Assembly (NCBI GenBank): GCA_023957575.1
Contig: JAMLGU010000006.1
Span: forward strand, 62,001-126,000
Direction: 5' to 3'
DNA length: 64,000 nucleotides
DNA from: Chitinophagaceae bacterium
GTDB taxonomy: Bacteria > Bacteroidota > Bacteroidia > Chitinophagales > Chitinophagaceae
In this document: in pieces, positions 33,336 through 42,664 of the stretch
Layout: the number at the start of each line of letters is the position of its first letter
How positions within the stretch are numbered: the stretch's first letter is position 1
Notes under the pieces: model-generated
Database searches by the model: none
Told to the model about the DNA's origin: nothing
The model's input: only the letters and a program-made list of their open reading frames with translations
Position numbers and translations under genes: made by a program

Positions 33336-34559
33336 TTGGAAAGAATAAATCGTTTTTATTCCTATTTAAATACTGCCGTTCAGATTTTAAAAGAATATGA
33401 TGGAAAAATACCTTTTGCCCATTACAGTAAAGGCTTTTTTTCGCAATATAAAAAATATGGCAGTAAGGACCGAAAACAAATCAGCCGTCTTTGCTATTCA
33501 TATTTTCGGTTGGGAAAATCTTGCTTGGATTTATCAATTGAAAATAGAGTATTATTGGGTTTGAAATTTGCAAATCAGGCGCAATCAGAAGAAAGTTCTT
33601 TTACTTTACCAAAGCCAGATGTTGAAACAGCTTCCCCATCCATTAATGGCGGCCTGAAGAACGAGGTAGAAAGGGAATGGTTAGAAATCATCAATAAGGC
33701 AGATTTTTCGTCTTTTGATAAACCGGCTAATGTTTTTCCCTGGAAAAGTGAATTGAGTGAAACTATTGATGCCACAGCATTTGAAGCTTCTTTTTTTATA
33801 CAGCCCGATTTGTTTTTGCGAATCAGACCGGGATTTGAAACGGTTGTTCCTCAGAAATTAAAATCCGCAGGCATTGAATTTTATATTGAAGAGAATACTG
33901 TCGGCCTAAAGAATACAACAAAGGTTGAAGATTTTCTCCGGCTGAACAAAGAAGCGGTTATTCAAGACTTTAGCTCGCAAAAAATAGCCCGCTTTTTACA
34001 AATCATAAAATCTCAAATCTCAAATCTCAAATCTCAAATCAAAGTATGGGATTGTTGTGCCGCCAGTGGCGGAAAATCAATTTTGGCTAAAGATGTTTTA
34101 AACAATATTAGTCTGACGGTATCAGACATTCGTCCATCAATTATTGCTAATCTAAAGAAAAGATTTAGGGAGGCGGGTATTGGTAATTATTCTTCCGTTG
34201 TGGCAAATATTACAAAAAACAACAACTTTAAACAAGATTGTTTTGACCTTGTGATTGCCGATGTACCCTGTACAGGAAGTGGCACCTGGTCGCGAACGCC
34301 CGAACAGCTTTTTTATTTTGAGGATAATAAAATTGAGGAATATGCCTCATTGCAAAGAAAGATTTTGGAAAATATTTCTACCGGCGTAAAAAAGGGAGGA
34401 TATCTATTATACATTACTTGTTCTGTTTTTCAAAAGGAAAATGAACAGCAGGTAGCATTTCTTTCCCAAAAAGGTTTTGAAGTATTAAGGCAGGAAGTAA
34501 TGACCGGCTACACTGTGCGGGCAGATACGATGTTTGCTGCATTGCTCAGGAAGAAATGA
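33336..34559 (+). CDS. RsmB-like RNA (cytosine-5) methyltransferase
   Basis: This 407-residue protein belongs to the RsmB/NOL1 m5C methyltransferases. SAM binding is at VWDCCAASGGKSILAKDVL. The conserved cysteines lie in IADVPCTGSGTWSRTPEQ (motif IV) and LLYITCSVFQKENEQQV (motif VI). The target is presumably ribosomal RNA cytosine. The start is TTG 33336; an upstream ATG is absent. The gene carries a run of 7-base repeats at 34008-34040 directly before the SAM motif. Repeat number changes there would shift the frame, so the gene could be phase-variable. Confidence 0.85.
   Translation: MERINRFYSYLNTAVQILKEYDGKIPFAHYSKGFFSQYKKYGSKDRKQISRLCYSYFRLGKSCLDLSIENRVLLGLKFANQAQSEESSFTLPKPDVETASPSINGGLKNEVEREWLEIINKADFSSFDKPANVFPWKSELSETIDATAFEASFFIQPDLFLRIRPGFETVVPQKLKSAGIEFYIEENTVGLKNTTKVEDFLRLNKEAVIQDFSSQKIARFLQIIKSQISNLKSQIKVWDCCAASGGKSILAKDVLNNISLTVSDIRPSIIANLKKRFREAGIGNYSSVVANITKNNNFKQDCFDLVIADVPCTGSGTWSRTPEQLFYFEDNKIEEYASLQRKILENISTGVKKGGYLLYITCSVFQKENEQQVAFLSQKGFEVLRQEVMTGYTVRADTMFAALLRKK
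34008..34040 (+). repeat. Heptanucleotide tandem repeat inside the methyltransferase gene
   Basis: AAATCTC occurs four times in perfect tandem (34008-34035), followed by a partial fifth unit to 34040. The unit length is not a multiple of three. The encoded residues read KSQISNLKSQIK just before the SAM-binding motif. Confidence 0.9.
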
Positions 34560-34563
34560 AGAA

Positions 34564-35325
34564 TCAGTTATGGTCAATCATCCACATGGTGATACCAAAG
34601 CCATAGTATGCAGGAGTACGATTATCTGCATTAGGCCCTTGATAATCATATAGTTGAAAATCTTTGTACACCAGACCGATATTTTTAGCGTATTGCTCTC
34701 TGGCCACTTCCTTGTAGCCATACTGGGTACCCGAAGTAGGCGGAATATTTAATGTAGTATTAGATTGCGTTACTGTCCATACGTTTTTATAAGATTGATT
34801 CTGAACAGTAGTATCTCCATGGTAGGTATAAACAAAATCCCATTTATTCATATCATTTCCTGCTCCCTCCATGCCAAACATGGGCTTGTATGGTGCAAAA
34901 GGTAAGTAGCTGTTGCCTTTCCAGCTAAATCCTGAGGTAAATGGTATCCTCAGTGGCACAGTTCTTAGGTTGTTTTCAATGATTTCTATTCTGTCCGAAA
35001 GGGGAATTACCAGATAGTTTCCATTCTCTGCCCAGGAGCTGGTTCCGGCTTCATTTCTGATCAATCGGTTGATAATGAATGCCCTTCTTCCCAAATTATC
35101 AGTTGTTTCACCCTGAACGGTATGCTTTACCTGATATTTGTGCACTTCTATATTGGAGCCGTTTTGGGTAAATACAAGTGAATCAATACGGTAGGTAATA
35201 TATTTGCCTTGTTGCAAGGATATATAATCTGATATGGAATCTGAAATAAATACCTCCTTACTGTTTTCGCAAGAGAAAAACAGAAAACTGAAAACAAGCA
35301 GTATTATAAACCTGACTTTACTCAT
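34564..35325 (-). CDS. Lipoprotein, function unknown
   Basis: This 253-residue protein has a lipoprotein signal (MSKVRFIILLVFSFLFFSC) with lipid attachment at cysteine 19. The rest looks like a beta-strand-rich domain (GKYITYRIDSLVFTQNG, LGRRAFIINRLIRNE, PFTSGFSWKGNSYLPF). It is probably anchored in the outer membrane or its inner face. I do not recognise a family. It is convergent with the methyltransferase gene and lies close to mnmA on the same strand. Confidence 0.75.
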   Translation of the reverse strand: MSKVRFIILLVFSFLFFSCENSKEVFISDSISDYISLQQGKYITYRIDSLVFTQNGSNIEVHKYQVKHTVQGETTDNLGRRAFIINRLIRNEAGTSSWAENGNYLVIPLSDRIEIIENNLRTVPLRIPFTSGFSWKGNSYLPFAPYKPMFGMEGAGNDMNKWDFVYTYHGDTTVQNQSYKNVWTVTQSNTTLNIPPTSGTQYGYKEVAREQYAKNIGLVYKDFQLYDYQGPNADNRTPAYYGFGITMWMIDHN

Positions 35326-35385
35326 GAGCCTTTAAATAGAAATGATATACAATTTAGTCAAAATTACTGAAAGGATTAATTATTT

Positions 35386-36489
35386 CTAAATTTTTCTGCC
35401 TGATTGAATAATGCCGCCGCCAATGACATCATCGCCTTCGTAAAACACGGCGCTTTGCCCCGGCGCTATACCCTTGGCATTTTCATAAAAAGTAACTTTT
35501 ACCTTATCATCTTCGGGTGTAAGTATTGAATGTGTTCCGGGGTCTTTATACCTTATTTTGGTAACAGCATCCATCCCGGGTATAATGCTGTCATATTTAA
35601 TCAGATTCAGTTTGCCCACCATCATTTCATTTTTTTCAAGGTCTTCTTCATCGCCCAGCATTACAGTATTGTCATCGGGATTTATGAATGTTACATACAC
35701 CGGCCGCCCCAGCGCAATATCAAGGCCTTTTCTTTGCCCAATGGTATAAAAGGGGTAACCTTTGTGTTTCCCCAAAACATTTCCATATTTATCAATAAAA
35801 TTTCCTCCTGCCACTCTTTCTTCTAACCCTGCCACCTTGCGTTTTAAAAAATTGCGGTAATTATTGTCCGGTACAAAACAGATTTCATAGCTTTCACTTT
35901 TTTTAGCCAGTTCGGGATAGCCGTAATCGGCAGCCATTTGCCTGATTTCAGATTTATGGTAATCGCCCAAGGGCAAAATAGTACGTTTCATTAAATCCTG
36001 CCCCAGCCCCCACAATACATAGCTTTGGTCTTTGGTAGGGTCCACCGCTCGGCTGATAACATATCGCCCGTTATCATGCTGCCTTATTTTGGCATAGTGA
36101 CCGGTAGCTATAAACTCGCAATCCAACGCATCTGCTCTTTTCAGAAGCGCCCTCCATTTGATGTGCGTATTGCACAGCACACAAGGGTTGGGGGTTCGCC
36201 CTGCCAGATATTCATCCACAAAATCATTCACCACAAAATCGCCAAATTCGTCTCTGATATCTAAAATAAAATGTGGGAAACCATGCTGCACAGCCGCCAT
36301 GCGGGCATCATTAAAACTGTCCACATTGCAGCATCCGGTTTCTTTTTTGCTGCCGCCGCTGCCGGTGTAATCCCAGGTTTTCATGGTTATGCCAATTACT
36401 TCATATCCTTGGTGATGAAGCATCAATGATACCACCGTACTGTCAATTCCGCCGCTCATGGCTACCAAAACTTTTCCTTTTTTACTCAT
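35386..36489 (-). CDS. mnmA: tRNA-specific 2-thiouridylase MnmA
   Basis: The preferred start is ATG 36489, giving 367 residues beginning MSKKGKVLVAMSGGIDSTVV. The SGGIDST loop binds ATP. The catalytic cysteines are expected in NPCVLCNTHIKWRAL and in ESYEICFVPDNNYRNF. The C-terminal beta-barrel holds IGQRKGLDIALGRPVYVTF and APGQSAVFYEGDDVIGGGII. It adds sulfur to uridine 34 of tRNAs for Lys, Glu and Gln. An ATG seven codons upstream adds no recognisable sequence. Confidence 0.95.
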   Translation of the reverse strand: MSKKGKVLVAMSGGIDSTVVSLMLHHQGYEVIGITMKTWDYTGSGGSKKETGCCNVDSFNDARMAAVQHGFPHFILDIRDEFGDFVVNDFVDEYLAGRTPNPCVLCNTHIKWRALLKRADALDCEFIATGHYAKIRQHDNGRYVISRAVDPTKDQSYVLWGLGQDLMKRTILPLGDYHKSEIRQMAADYGYPELAKKSESYEICFVPDNNYRNFLKRKVAGLEERVAGGNFIDKYGNVLGKHKGYPFYTIGQRKGLDIALGRPVYVTFINPDDNTVMLGDEEDLEKNEMMVGKLNLIKYDSIIPGMDAVTKIRYKDPGTHSILTPEDDKVKVTFYENAKGIAPGQSAVFYEGDDVIGGGIIQSGRKI

Positions 36490-36638
36490 CTTTCCATATA
36501 TAAACTGCAAAAATACAAATATCGAATTTAGGGTCAGGTAAGCATTAATACAAATAATGAGCAGGATGGTTTTGTATATTTTCTTTTTTTTCTCCGAAAT
36601 AACCTTATATTGCCATTAAATTTTAAAAAAAGCGTGTT

Positions 36639-37076
36639 ATGTTAAAAATGCAAGTAATTGGAAATTTAGGTAAAGATTGTGTTGTTAATAATGTAAAAGG
36701 TAAAAATGTAATCAATTTTACAGTAGCGCACACCGAAAAGTATAAAGATAGTCAGGGTGTCAATCAGGAAAGAACCACATGGATAGAATGTGCCTGGTGG
36801 ACAGACAGAACAAATGTATCGCCATATCTAACCAAGGGAAAGCAGATTTACGCAGAAGGTACACCTGAGGTACGAAGTTATACGCGCAATGACGGCTCTC
36901 CGGGTGCGGCATTATCACTCCGTGTAAGAGAACTACAGTTATTAGGTGGTAAAAGCGAAGCTGTGGTAACCTCTGGTGTACAGGTTACAACTCAGGGTGG
37001 GGGTGAGCCAACGTTTACTCCTTCATCTTCGGCTTCTGAAGAAGCAGGAGAACCGGCAGATGATTTGCCCTTCTAA
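36639..37076 (+). CDS. ssb: Single-stranded DNA-binding protein
   Basis: This 145-residue protein has an OB fold (MLKMQVIGNLGKDCVVNNVK; later WIECAWWTDRTNVSPYLTKG) and the acidic tip ADDLPF that recruits repair and replication proteins. The N-terminal fold is somewhat diverged from the main replicative SSB, so it may be the main SSB or an accessory one. It is transcribed alone from an upstream region with no strong promoter match. Confidence 0.88.
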   Translation: MLKMQVIGNLGKDCVVNNVKGKNVINFTVAHTEKYKDSQGVNQERTTWIECAWWTDRTNVSPYLTKGKQIYAEGTPEVRSYTRNDGSPGAALSLRVRELQLLGGKSEAVVTSGVQVTTQGGGEPTFTPSSSASEEAGEPADDLPF

Positions 37077-37261
37077 AAAAATAAGGGAAGGCGATGGTCC
37101 TTCCCTGAGAAATTAAAAACAAAAGTGAATTTCATTGCGGTTAATTAATATTCTTTTCAGATAGGTAAAACGTTTAATGGTTTATATTCAATATAACGTA
37201 GAAAAAGGTCAAAACGCAACAGCCGGGTAAAAAAAAATTTTCAAACTGAATTTTTGTCCAT

Positions 37262-37292
37262 TTTGCAGGTTTGTTCCCAAATACTATCTTTG
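37262..37292 (+). promoter_or_regulatory. Promoter of efp (-33 TTTG, -7 TATCTTTG)
   Basis: TTTG (37262-37265), a 19-base spacer and TATCTTTG (37285-37292) match the Bacteroidota promoter pattern TTTG-N19-21-TAnnTTTG exactly. The start codon lies 22 bases after the -7 box. Confidence 0.85.
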
Positions 37293-37314
37293 CCGCTTCA
37301 AAAAGAATAATACA

Positions 37315-37881
37315 ATGGCAAGTACTGCAGATATAAGTCGCGGAATGATACTCAAACTGGAAGGCAATCTCTATTCGGTAGTAGAGTTCGGCGAAAACAA
37401 AACCGCCCGCGCAGCCGCAAAAGTTTGGGCAAAATTAAAAGGAGTGGACAACAACCGCTCAATCGAAAAAACCTGGAACTCAGGCGATACTATTTACCCT
37501 GTACGGGTTGAAAAAAGAGAATATCAGTATCTTTATCAGGATGAAACCGGCTATAACTTCATGGATAACAACACCTTCGAGCAGTTGAGCATTGCAGAGA
37601 ACCTGATTGATGCACCTCAGTTTTTAAAAGAAGGTCAGGAAGTGGCCATTGCTATTAATACCGAAACCGAACAACCTGTAAGTGTGGAGCTTCCCGATAA
37701 AATAGTGATGAAAGTTACTTACACCGAACCAGGCCTGAGAGGTGATACTGCCACTCGCACACTGAAGCCGGCTACAGTAGAAACCGGCGCTACTGTGAAC
37801 GTTCCTCTTTTTGTTAATGAGGGCGAACTGATCAGGGTGAATACCAAAACCGGAGAATATGTAGAACGGGTAAAAGAATAA
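37315..37881 (+). CDS. efp: Elongation factor P with arginine at the modification loop
   Basis: This 188-residue protein has the three-domain EF-P layout, ending with the conserved block VTYTEPGLRGDTATRTLKPA and FVNEGELIRVNTKTGEYVER. EF-P helps ribosomes through polyproline stretches. The tip loop of domain I reads GENKTARAAAKVWAKLKG, with arginine at residue 32. The common K34-type loop (KPGKG) is not present. The pattern K-x-x-R-x-AA resembles the loop of the rhamnosylated EF-P of Pseudomonas (KSGRNAA). Whether R32 is modified here is inference. It has a clear promoter and terminator of its own. Confidence 0.93.
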   Translation: MASTADISRGMILKLEGNLYSVVEFGENKTARAAAKVWAKLKGVDNNRSIEKTWNSGDTIYPVRVEKREYQYLYQDETGYNFMDNNTFEQLSIAENLIDAPQFLKEGQEVAIAINTETEQPVSVELPDKIVMKVTYTEPGLRGDTATRTLKPATVETGATVNVPLFVNEGELIRVNTKTGEYVERVKE

Positions 37882-37891
37882 TGAAATTGTC

Positions 37892-37929
37892 AAAAGGACT
37901 CAAAATTTCTTGATTTTGGGTCTTTTTTT
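37892..37929 (+). terminator. efp terminator
   Basis: GACTCAAAAT (37897-37906) pairs with ATTTTGGGTC (37913-37922) with one wobble and is followed by seven Ts. It lies 15 bases after the efp stop. Confidence 0.85.
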
Positions 37930-38072
37930 ATAAATAATAGCCCTTTTTGAAAAATAATCAACAAAAATTGTTGATTTTATGATGTTTAATTTACTTATCT
38001 TAGTAGTTCCTTTTAAGGAATATTGCTTTCGAAACAAAATTTGTGAATCCAAAAGCTGTTAAATTGAAAAAT

Positions 38073-38573
38073 ATGGACTTTAAACAAATACAGGAATTGG
38101 TCAAAATGATCAATAAATCCAACATTGGCGAAATTGCCATTGAACAAAAAGATTTTAAAATAACTATTCGTCAGAAGGAAGACAGCGTTCAGGTAGTGCC
38201 CGGCTCCTTAGTGGCTGCTCCTGCTGCTCCTGTAGCTATTGCACATCATCAACCCGTAATACAAGCTCCGGCTCCTGTGGCCGATGCAGGTCAGGATGTA
38301 GTTCAAAAACCAAAAGCTCAAGAAGCTGCTACCAACACCATAACTATCAAAAGTCCAATGATTGGTACTTTTTATCGTAAACCATCTCCCGATAAGCCCA
38401 ACTTTGTTGAAGAAGGCGATGTAGTTTCTCCGGGCAAAGTCATTTGCGTTATTGAAGCGATGAAACTCTTTAATGAAATCGAAAGTGAAATAAGTGGCAA
38501 GATTGTGAAGGTTTTGGTTGACGATGCCTCTCCGGTTGAGTTTGACCAACCTCTGTTTCTGGTTGAGCCTTAA
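38073..38573 (+). CDS. accB: Biotin carboxyl carrier protein of acetyl-CoA carboxylase
   Basis: The preferred start is ATG 38073, giving the typical opening MDFKQIQELVKMINKSNIGE and 166 residues. A GTG 30 bases upstream is less likely. An Ala/Pro-rich linker (VAAPAAPVAIAHHQP, PAPVADAG) joins the N-terminal part to the biotinyl domain. The biotin lysine lies in CVIEAMKLFNEIESE. The carrier holds the carboxyl group for the first step of fatty acid synthesis. accC follows 72 bases downstream, so the two form an operon. Confidence 0.95.
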   Translation: MDFKQIQELVKMINKSNIGEIAIEQKDFKITIRQKEDSVQVVPGSLVAAPAAPVAIAHHQPVIQAPAPVADAGQDVVQKPKAQEAATNTITIKSPMIGTFYRKPSPDKPNFVEEGDVVSPGKVICVIEAMKLFNEIESEISGKIVKVLVDDASPVEFDQPLFLVEP

Positions 38574-38645
38574 TCATTATTATATAAAATGGCAGGATAG
38601 CAGCATTGTCTTTGCCGGATTGTAGAATTTTCAAAAGAAAATACT

Positions 38646-39986
38646 TTGATTAATAAAATTTTAATTGCAAACAGGGGCGAAATTGCCCTTCGCATTATAC
38701 GCACCTGCAAAGAAATGGGCATCAAAACTGTGGCAGTATATTCCACAGCCGACAGCGAGAGCCTACACGTAAAATTTGCTGATGAAGCAGTATGTATCGG
38801 CAAGCCTGCCAGTACAGATTCTTATTTGAATATCCCCAATATCATGTCGGCAATAGAAATCACTAATGCCGATGCCGTGCATCCCGGGTATGGATTTTTG
38901 GCCGAGAATGCAAAATTTGCTGATATATGTGCCGAAAGTAAAATTAAGTTTATAGGCCCTACTGCTTCTATGATTAATAGCATGGGAGATAAAGTAACGG
39001 CAAAAGAAACAATGATTAAGGCCGGGGTGCCTGTAGTGCCGGGTGTAGAAGGCCTGCTTCAAAGTGTGGAACATGCAAAAAGCTCGGCAAAAGAAATTGG
39101 TTATCCGGTTATCTTAAAAGCCACAGCCGGCGGCGGAGGCAAAGGAATGAGAATAGTGTGGGAAGAAAGTGAAATTGAAAAAGCTTACGACACCGCCAAA
39201 ATGGAAGCAGCCGCCTCGTTTAAAAACGATGGCATTTACATGGAAAAATTTGTGGAAGAACCTCGCCATATTGAAATACAGATAGTAGGCGACCAATATG
39301 GTAATGTAAGTCACCTGAGCGAAAGGGACTGCTCCATACAAAGGAGGCACCAAAAATTAGTAGAAGAATCACCCTCGCCCTTTATGACAGACGAATTGAG
39401 GAAAGCAATGGGGGAGGCTGCAAAAAAGGCTGCCGCAGCCATTAATTACGAAAGCGTGGGAACAGTGGAGTTTCTGGTAGATAAGCACAGGAATTTCTAC
39501 TTTATGGAAATGAATACGCGTATTCAGGTAGAGCATTGCGTAACAGAAGAGGTTATCAATTTTGACCTGATAAAAGAACAAATAAAAGTTGCTATGGGTG
39601 AAAAGGTATCAGGCATTGATTATCTTCCTCAAATGCATGCTATTGAGTGTCGGATAAATGCTGAAGACCCTTATAATGATTTCAGGCCATCACCAGGAAA
39701 AATTACCACGCTGCACGTACCTGGCGGGCATGGAGTGAGAGTGGATAGCCACGTTTATGCTGGATACACCATTTCTCCTTATTACGACTCAATGATAGCA
39801 AAACTGATAGCAATTGCCCGAACCAGAGAAGAAGCCATCAATACAATGCAGCGCGCATTAAGCGAGTATATTATTGAAGGCGTTAAAACTACTATTCCTT
39901 TTCACCAGCAACTGATGCAGGATGAAAAGTTCCGCAGTGGCGATTTCAATACCAAATTCATGGAAACTTTTGTATTGAAGAAGTAG
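38646..39986 (+). CDS. accC: Biotin carboxylase subunit of acetyl-CoA carboxylase
   Basis: This 446-residue ATP-grasp enzyme starts at TTG 38646 with [20 protein letters not shown]. Family blocks are [33 protein letters not shown] (ATP-grasp glycine loop), [40 protein letters not shown] and [20 protein letters not shown]. It carboxylates biotin on AccB using bicarbonate and ATP. Length is standard. The TTG start is unusual for a strongly expressed gene, but there is no in-frame ATG at the expected position. Confidence 0.96.
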   Translation: MINKILIANRGEIALRIIRTCKEMGIKTVAVYSTADSESLHVKFADEAVCIGKPASTDSYLNIPNIMSAIEITNADAVHPGYGFLAENAKFADICAESKIKFIGPTASMINSMGDKVTAKETMIKAGVPVVPGVEGLLQSVEHAKSSAKEIGYPVILKATAGGGGKGMRIVWEESEIEKAYDTAKMEAAASFKNDGIYMEKFVEEPRHIEIQIVGDQYGNVSHLSERDCSIQRRHQKLVEESPSPFMTDELRKAMGEAAKKAAAAINYESVGTVEFLVDKHRNFYFMEMNTRIQVEHCVTEEVINFDLIKEQIKVAMGEKVSGIDYLPQMHAIECRINAEDPYNDFRPSPGKITTLHVPGGHGVRVDSHVYAGYTISPYYDSMIAKLIAIARTREEAINTMQRALSEYIIEGVKTTIPFHQQLMQDEKFRSGDFNTKFMETFVLKK

Positions 39987-40005
39987 CCAATGACAAATAT
40001 TTACT

Positions 40006-40038
40006 AAAAAGGCTTCCCGATATAATGGAAGCCTTTTA
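40006..40038. terminator. Bidirectional terminator between accC and the DUF4293 gene
   Basis: AAAAAGGCTTCC (40006-40017) and GGAAGCCTTTT (40027-40037) form an 11-bp perfect stem with As and Ts at the ends, so it works for both convergent genes. Confidence 0.88.
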
Positions 40039-40064
40039 AATGTCAAAACATTTCAAAAAAGTAA

Positions 40065-40487
40065 TTATCTCAACCTGTTTAGGTCTTTTATTAGTTTCTG
40101 ATCTTTCCTTATTCCCCGAAGCCCCATAAAAAAACCGGATAAAGTTAGCAAACTCAATAAGGCTGTTAATGAAATTCGTCCGCCGGGTTCAAAATTTTTG
40201 GTATAATAATAATACAATGCAATCAAACCAACAGACAAGAAAAGGCCGAGAAAAGTAAGTTGAATTTGAAGTTTCCTGTTTTTATACATAAAAATTGTTA
40301 CCAGTGCAATAATTATGATTGCAGATGTGAGCAACATTAAAAATATATTGTCGGTTGCTGTAAGTTCTGCTCCCTGGACGCCTTTGGTACCGTTTATTAC
40401 CGTACCATTAAAAAAAGGGAACTTAAATGTAAGTACTGCTGCAATTACTGACAGCAGCAACCATAATGTTTGTTTACGTTGAATCAT
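40065..40487 (-). CDS. DUF4293 family membrane protein
   Basis: This 140-residue protein begins MIQRKQTLWLLLSVIAAVLT, the usual opening of DUF4293. It has four hydrophobic segments: WLLLSVIAAVLTFKFPFF, NIFLMLLTSAIIIIALVTIF, LTFLGLFLSVGLIALYYYYT and LTALLSLLTLSGFFMGL. Members are inner membrane proteins of Bacteroidota with no known function. The tail is basic and probably cytoplasmic. It lies downstream of glyA on the same strand with a heptanucleotide repeat tract between them. Confidence 0.85.
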   Translation of the reverse strand: MIQRKQTLWLLLSVIAAVLTFKFPFFNGTVINGTKGVQGAELTATDNIFLMLLTSAIIIIALVTIFMYKNRKLQIQLTFLGLFLSVGLIALYYYYTKNFEPGGRISLTALLSLLTLSGFFMGLRGIRKDQKLIKDLNRLR

Positions 40488-40493
40488 TGTTAG

Positions 40494-40556
40494 TTAGACT
40501 TTAGATTATAGATTTTAGACGTTAGATTTTAGACGTTAGACGTTAGACGTTAGATA
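40494..40556. repeat. Heptanucleotide repeat tract upstream of the DUF4293 gene
   Basis: Nine tandem 7-base units of the form TTAGA(C/T)(G/T), with one ATAGATT variant, fill 40494-40556. TTAGACG is the commonest unit (four times, at 40515, 40529, 40536 and 40543). The tract sits between glyA and the DUF4293 gene, starting 7 bases from the latter's start codon. Copy number changes would alter the spacing before that start. Confidence 0.9.
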
Positions 40557-40561
40557 AAAAA

Positions 40562-41839
40562 TTATAATCCGGGATAAAGAGGGAATTTCTGCATAAAATC
40601 TTTTACATCATTTCTCACAGTTTCAATCACTGATTCATTATCCACATTCATCAGTACTTTGTCTATCAAATCAACAATTTCCACCACATCATTTTCCTTC
40701 AATCCTCTTGTAGTTACTGCCGGCACTCCCACGCGTATTCCTGAAGTTACAAACGGAGATTTGTCATCGAAAGGAACTGCATTTTTATTCAGGGTGATAT
40801 GTGCTTTATCAAGTGTTTCCTGTGCTTTTTTACCGGTCAGGTTTTTATTACGCAGGTCAATCAGCATCAGGTGATTATCTGTGCCGCCACTAATGATATT
40901 ATACCCCTTTTCCACAAATGCTTTGGCCATTGCCTGAGCATTGGCAATTATTTGCCTGCCATAAGTAGTAAAATTATCGCTCAAAATTTCACCAAAAGCC
41001 ACCGCTTTGGAAGCAATAATATGTTCCAATGGGCCACCCTGCATACCGGGAAAAACAGCCAGATCGAGCAATTGGCTCATTGTACGGGTATTCCCTTTCG
41101 GGTCTTTCAATCCCCAGGGATTTTCAAAATCGTGGCGCAGCATGATGATGCCGCCTCTTGGCCCGCGAAGGGTTTTATGGGTGGTACTGCTCACAATGTG
41201 GCAATGTTCAAACGGGTCGTTCAGTAATCCTTTGGCAATGAGGCCTGCCGGATGCGCAATATCTGCAAAAACAATTGCTCCGATTTTATCTGCTACCTCA
41301 CGAATACGGGCATAATCCCAGTCGCGGCTATAGGCAGATGCTCCGCAAATAATCATTTTGGGCTTTTCGGCCAACGCTTTAGCTTCTAAGTCATCATAAT
41401 CTACTGTTCCGGTTTCTTTGCCTACACCATAGGCAATAACCTGATAATGCTTTCCACTAAAATTTACCGGGCTGCCATGAGTAAGATGACCGCCCATACT
41501 CAGGTTAAGCCCCATTATTTTATCGCCGGGATTTAATGCTGCAAAAAATACGGCAGCATTTGCCTGAGCGCCACTATGCGGCTGCACATTGGCCCAACTG
41601 CAATTAAAAATTTCTTTCAACCGGTCAATAGCCAGTTGTTCTATTTCGTCCACCACTTCGCAACCGCCATAATATCTTTTTTTCGGATAGCCTTCGGCAT
41701 ATTTATTGGTTGGGCAGGTGCCCATCGCTTCCATTACCTGCTGAGATACAAAATTTTCGGAGGCAATCAGTTCAATACCATTGCGCTGGCGTTCCAACTC
41801 TTTATTGATTAAGCTAAATAATTGTTCATCTCTTTTCAT
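40562..41839 (-). CDS. glyA: Serine hydroxymethyltransferase
   Basis: This 425-residue PLP enzyme shows the standard blocks: [38 protein letters not shown], the PLP lysine region [15 protein letters not shown], and [20 protein letters not shown]. It interconverts serine and glycine and makes methylene-tetrahydrofolate. It is full length with no unusual features. It may be cotranscribed with the DUF4293 gene. Confidence 0.97.
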   Translation of the reverse strand: MKRDEQLFSLINKELERQRNGIELIASENFVSQQVMEAMGTCPTNKYAEGYPKKRYYGGCEVVDEIEQLAIDRLKEIFNCSWANVQPHSGAQANAAVFFAALNPGDKIMGLNLSMGGHLTHGSPVNFSGKHYQVIAYGVGKETGTVDYDDLEAKALAEKPKMIICGASAYSRDWDYARIREVADKIGAIVFADIAHPAGLIAKGLLNDPFEHCHIVSSTTHKTLRGPRGGIIMLRHDFENPWGLKDPKGNTRTMSQLLDLAVFPGMQGGPLEHIIASKAVAFGEILSDNFTTYGRQIIANAQAMAKAFVEKGYNIISGGTDNHLMLIDLRNKNLTGKKAQETLDKAHITLNKNAVPFDDKSPFVTSGIRVGVPAVTTRGLKENDVVEIVDLIDKVLMNVDNESVIETVRNDVKDFMQKFPLYPGL

Positions 41840-42061
41840 AAAAAAATATTTTTATTAATAATATGACGGTAGAAACCACAAAATTAAGGGTATGTACCAT
41901 ACAGGACGGATAACCTGCCTATTATTTTTGCATTATCGATAATTAAAATGAATAAACCCGAATGCGGGGCAAGTAAAAGAAATTTCATGTATCAAAAGTA
42001 TGTTATGTAAAAATCAATTATTTATTGCCTTATCTTTAGATGATATTTAGGTTATTTCACT

Positions 42062-42652
42062 ATGTTTCAAACCAAGTCAAAAATCACGTTAAGCTCAAAT
42101 ACTCCTGATGATTTTATAAAAGCAATTTTGAGCAACTGTACTTCCATAAAATTGCCAAAGAGTGAATTTATTTTGAAAAGGGGCGATGCTCAAAGTAAGT
42201 TTTATTACGTTCAGAAGGGGTTATTAAGGTATTATTCGATTGACGAAAAAGGGAAAGAGCATATTTTGCAATTTGCGCCCGAGGGTTGGTTTATCAGCGA
42301 CAGGCAGAGCGCCTGCCTCAACTTGAAGTCCGATTTTTTTATTGATGCACTTGAAGACAGTGAACTGATGATGATTAGTGAAGCCTACATCATAAACCTC
42401 ACTAAAAGCAATCAGGAGTTTCTGGAACTCAATAACAAGTTGTTACAAAATCATATAAGGCAATTGCAAAATAGAATTAATCAATTATTGAGCTACACGG
42501 CAGAAGAACGATATCTTGAATTTGTAAAAACCTATCCGGATATTTTGCTTCGTGTTCCGCAATGGATGGTTGCATCTTACTTAGGTATTACGCCCGAAAG
42601 CCTTAGCCGTGTAAGAAAGGAACTGGCCGAAAAAAATCAGAAGAAAAAATAA
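42062..42652 (+). CDS. Crp/Fnr family transcription regulator
   Basis: This 196-residue protein has a cyclic-nucleotide-like beta-roll (LPKSEFILKRGDAQSKFYYV, then QKGLLRYYSIDEKGKEHIL) and a C-terminal winged helix (MVASYLGITPESLSRVRKEL). The binding pocket lacks the clear RxS cAMP signature, so the effector is unknown. This is the common Bacteroidota subtype, which is often linked to stress control. It is convergent with the 5'-nucleotidase gene with 12 bases between stops. Confidence 0.9.
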   Translation: MFQTKSKITLSSNTPDDFIKAILSNCTSIKLPKSEFILKRGDAQSKFYYVQKGLLRYYSIDEKGKEHILQFAPEGWFISDRQSACLNLKSDFFIDALEDSELMMISEAYIINLTKSNQEFLELNNKLLQNHIRQLQNRINQLLSYTAEERYLEFVKTYPDILLRVPQWMVASYLGITPESLSRVRKELAEKNQKKK

Positions 42653-42664
42653 AGGTGCAGCCGA

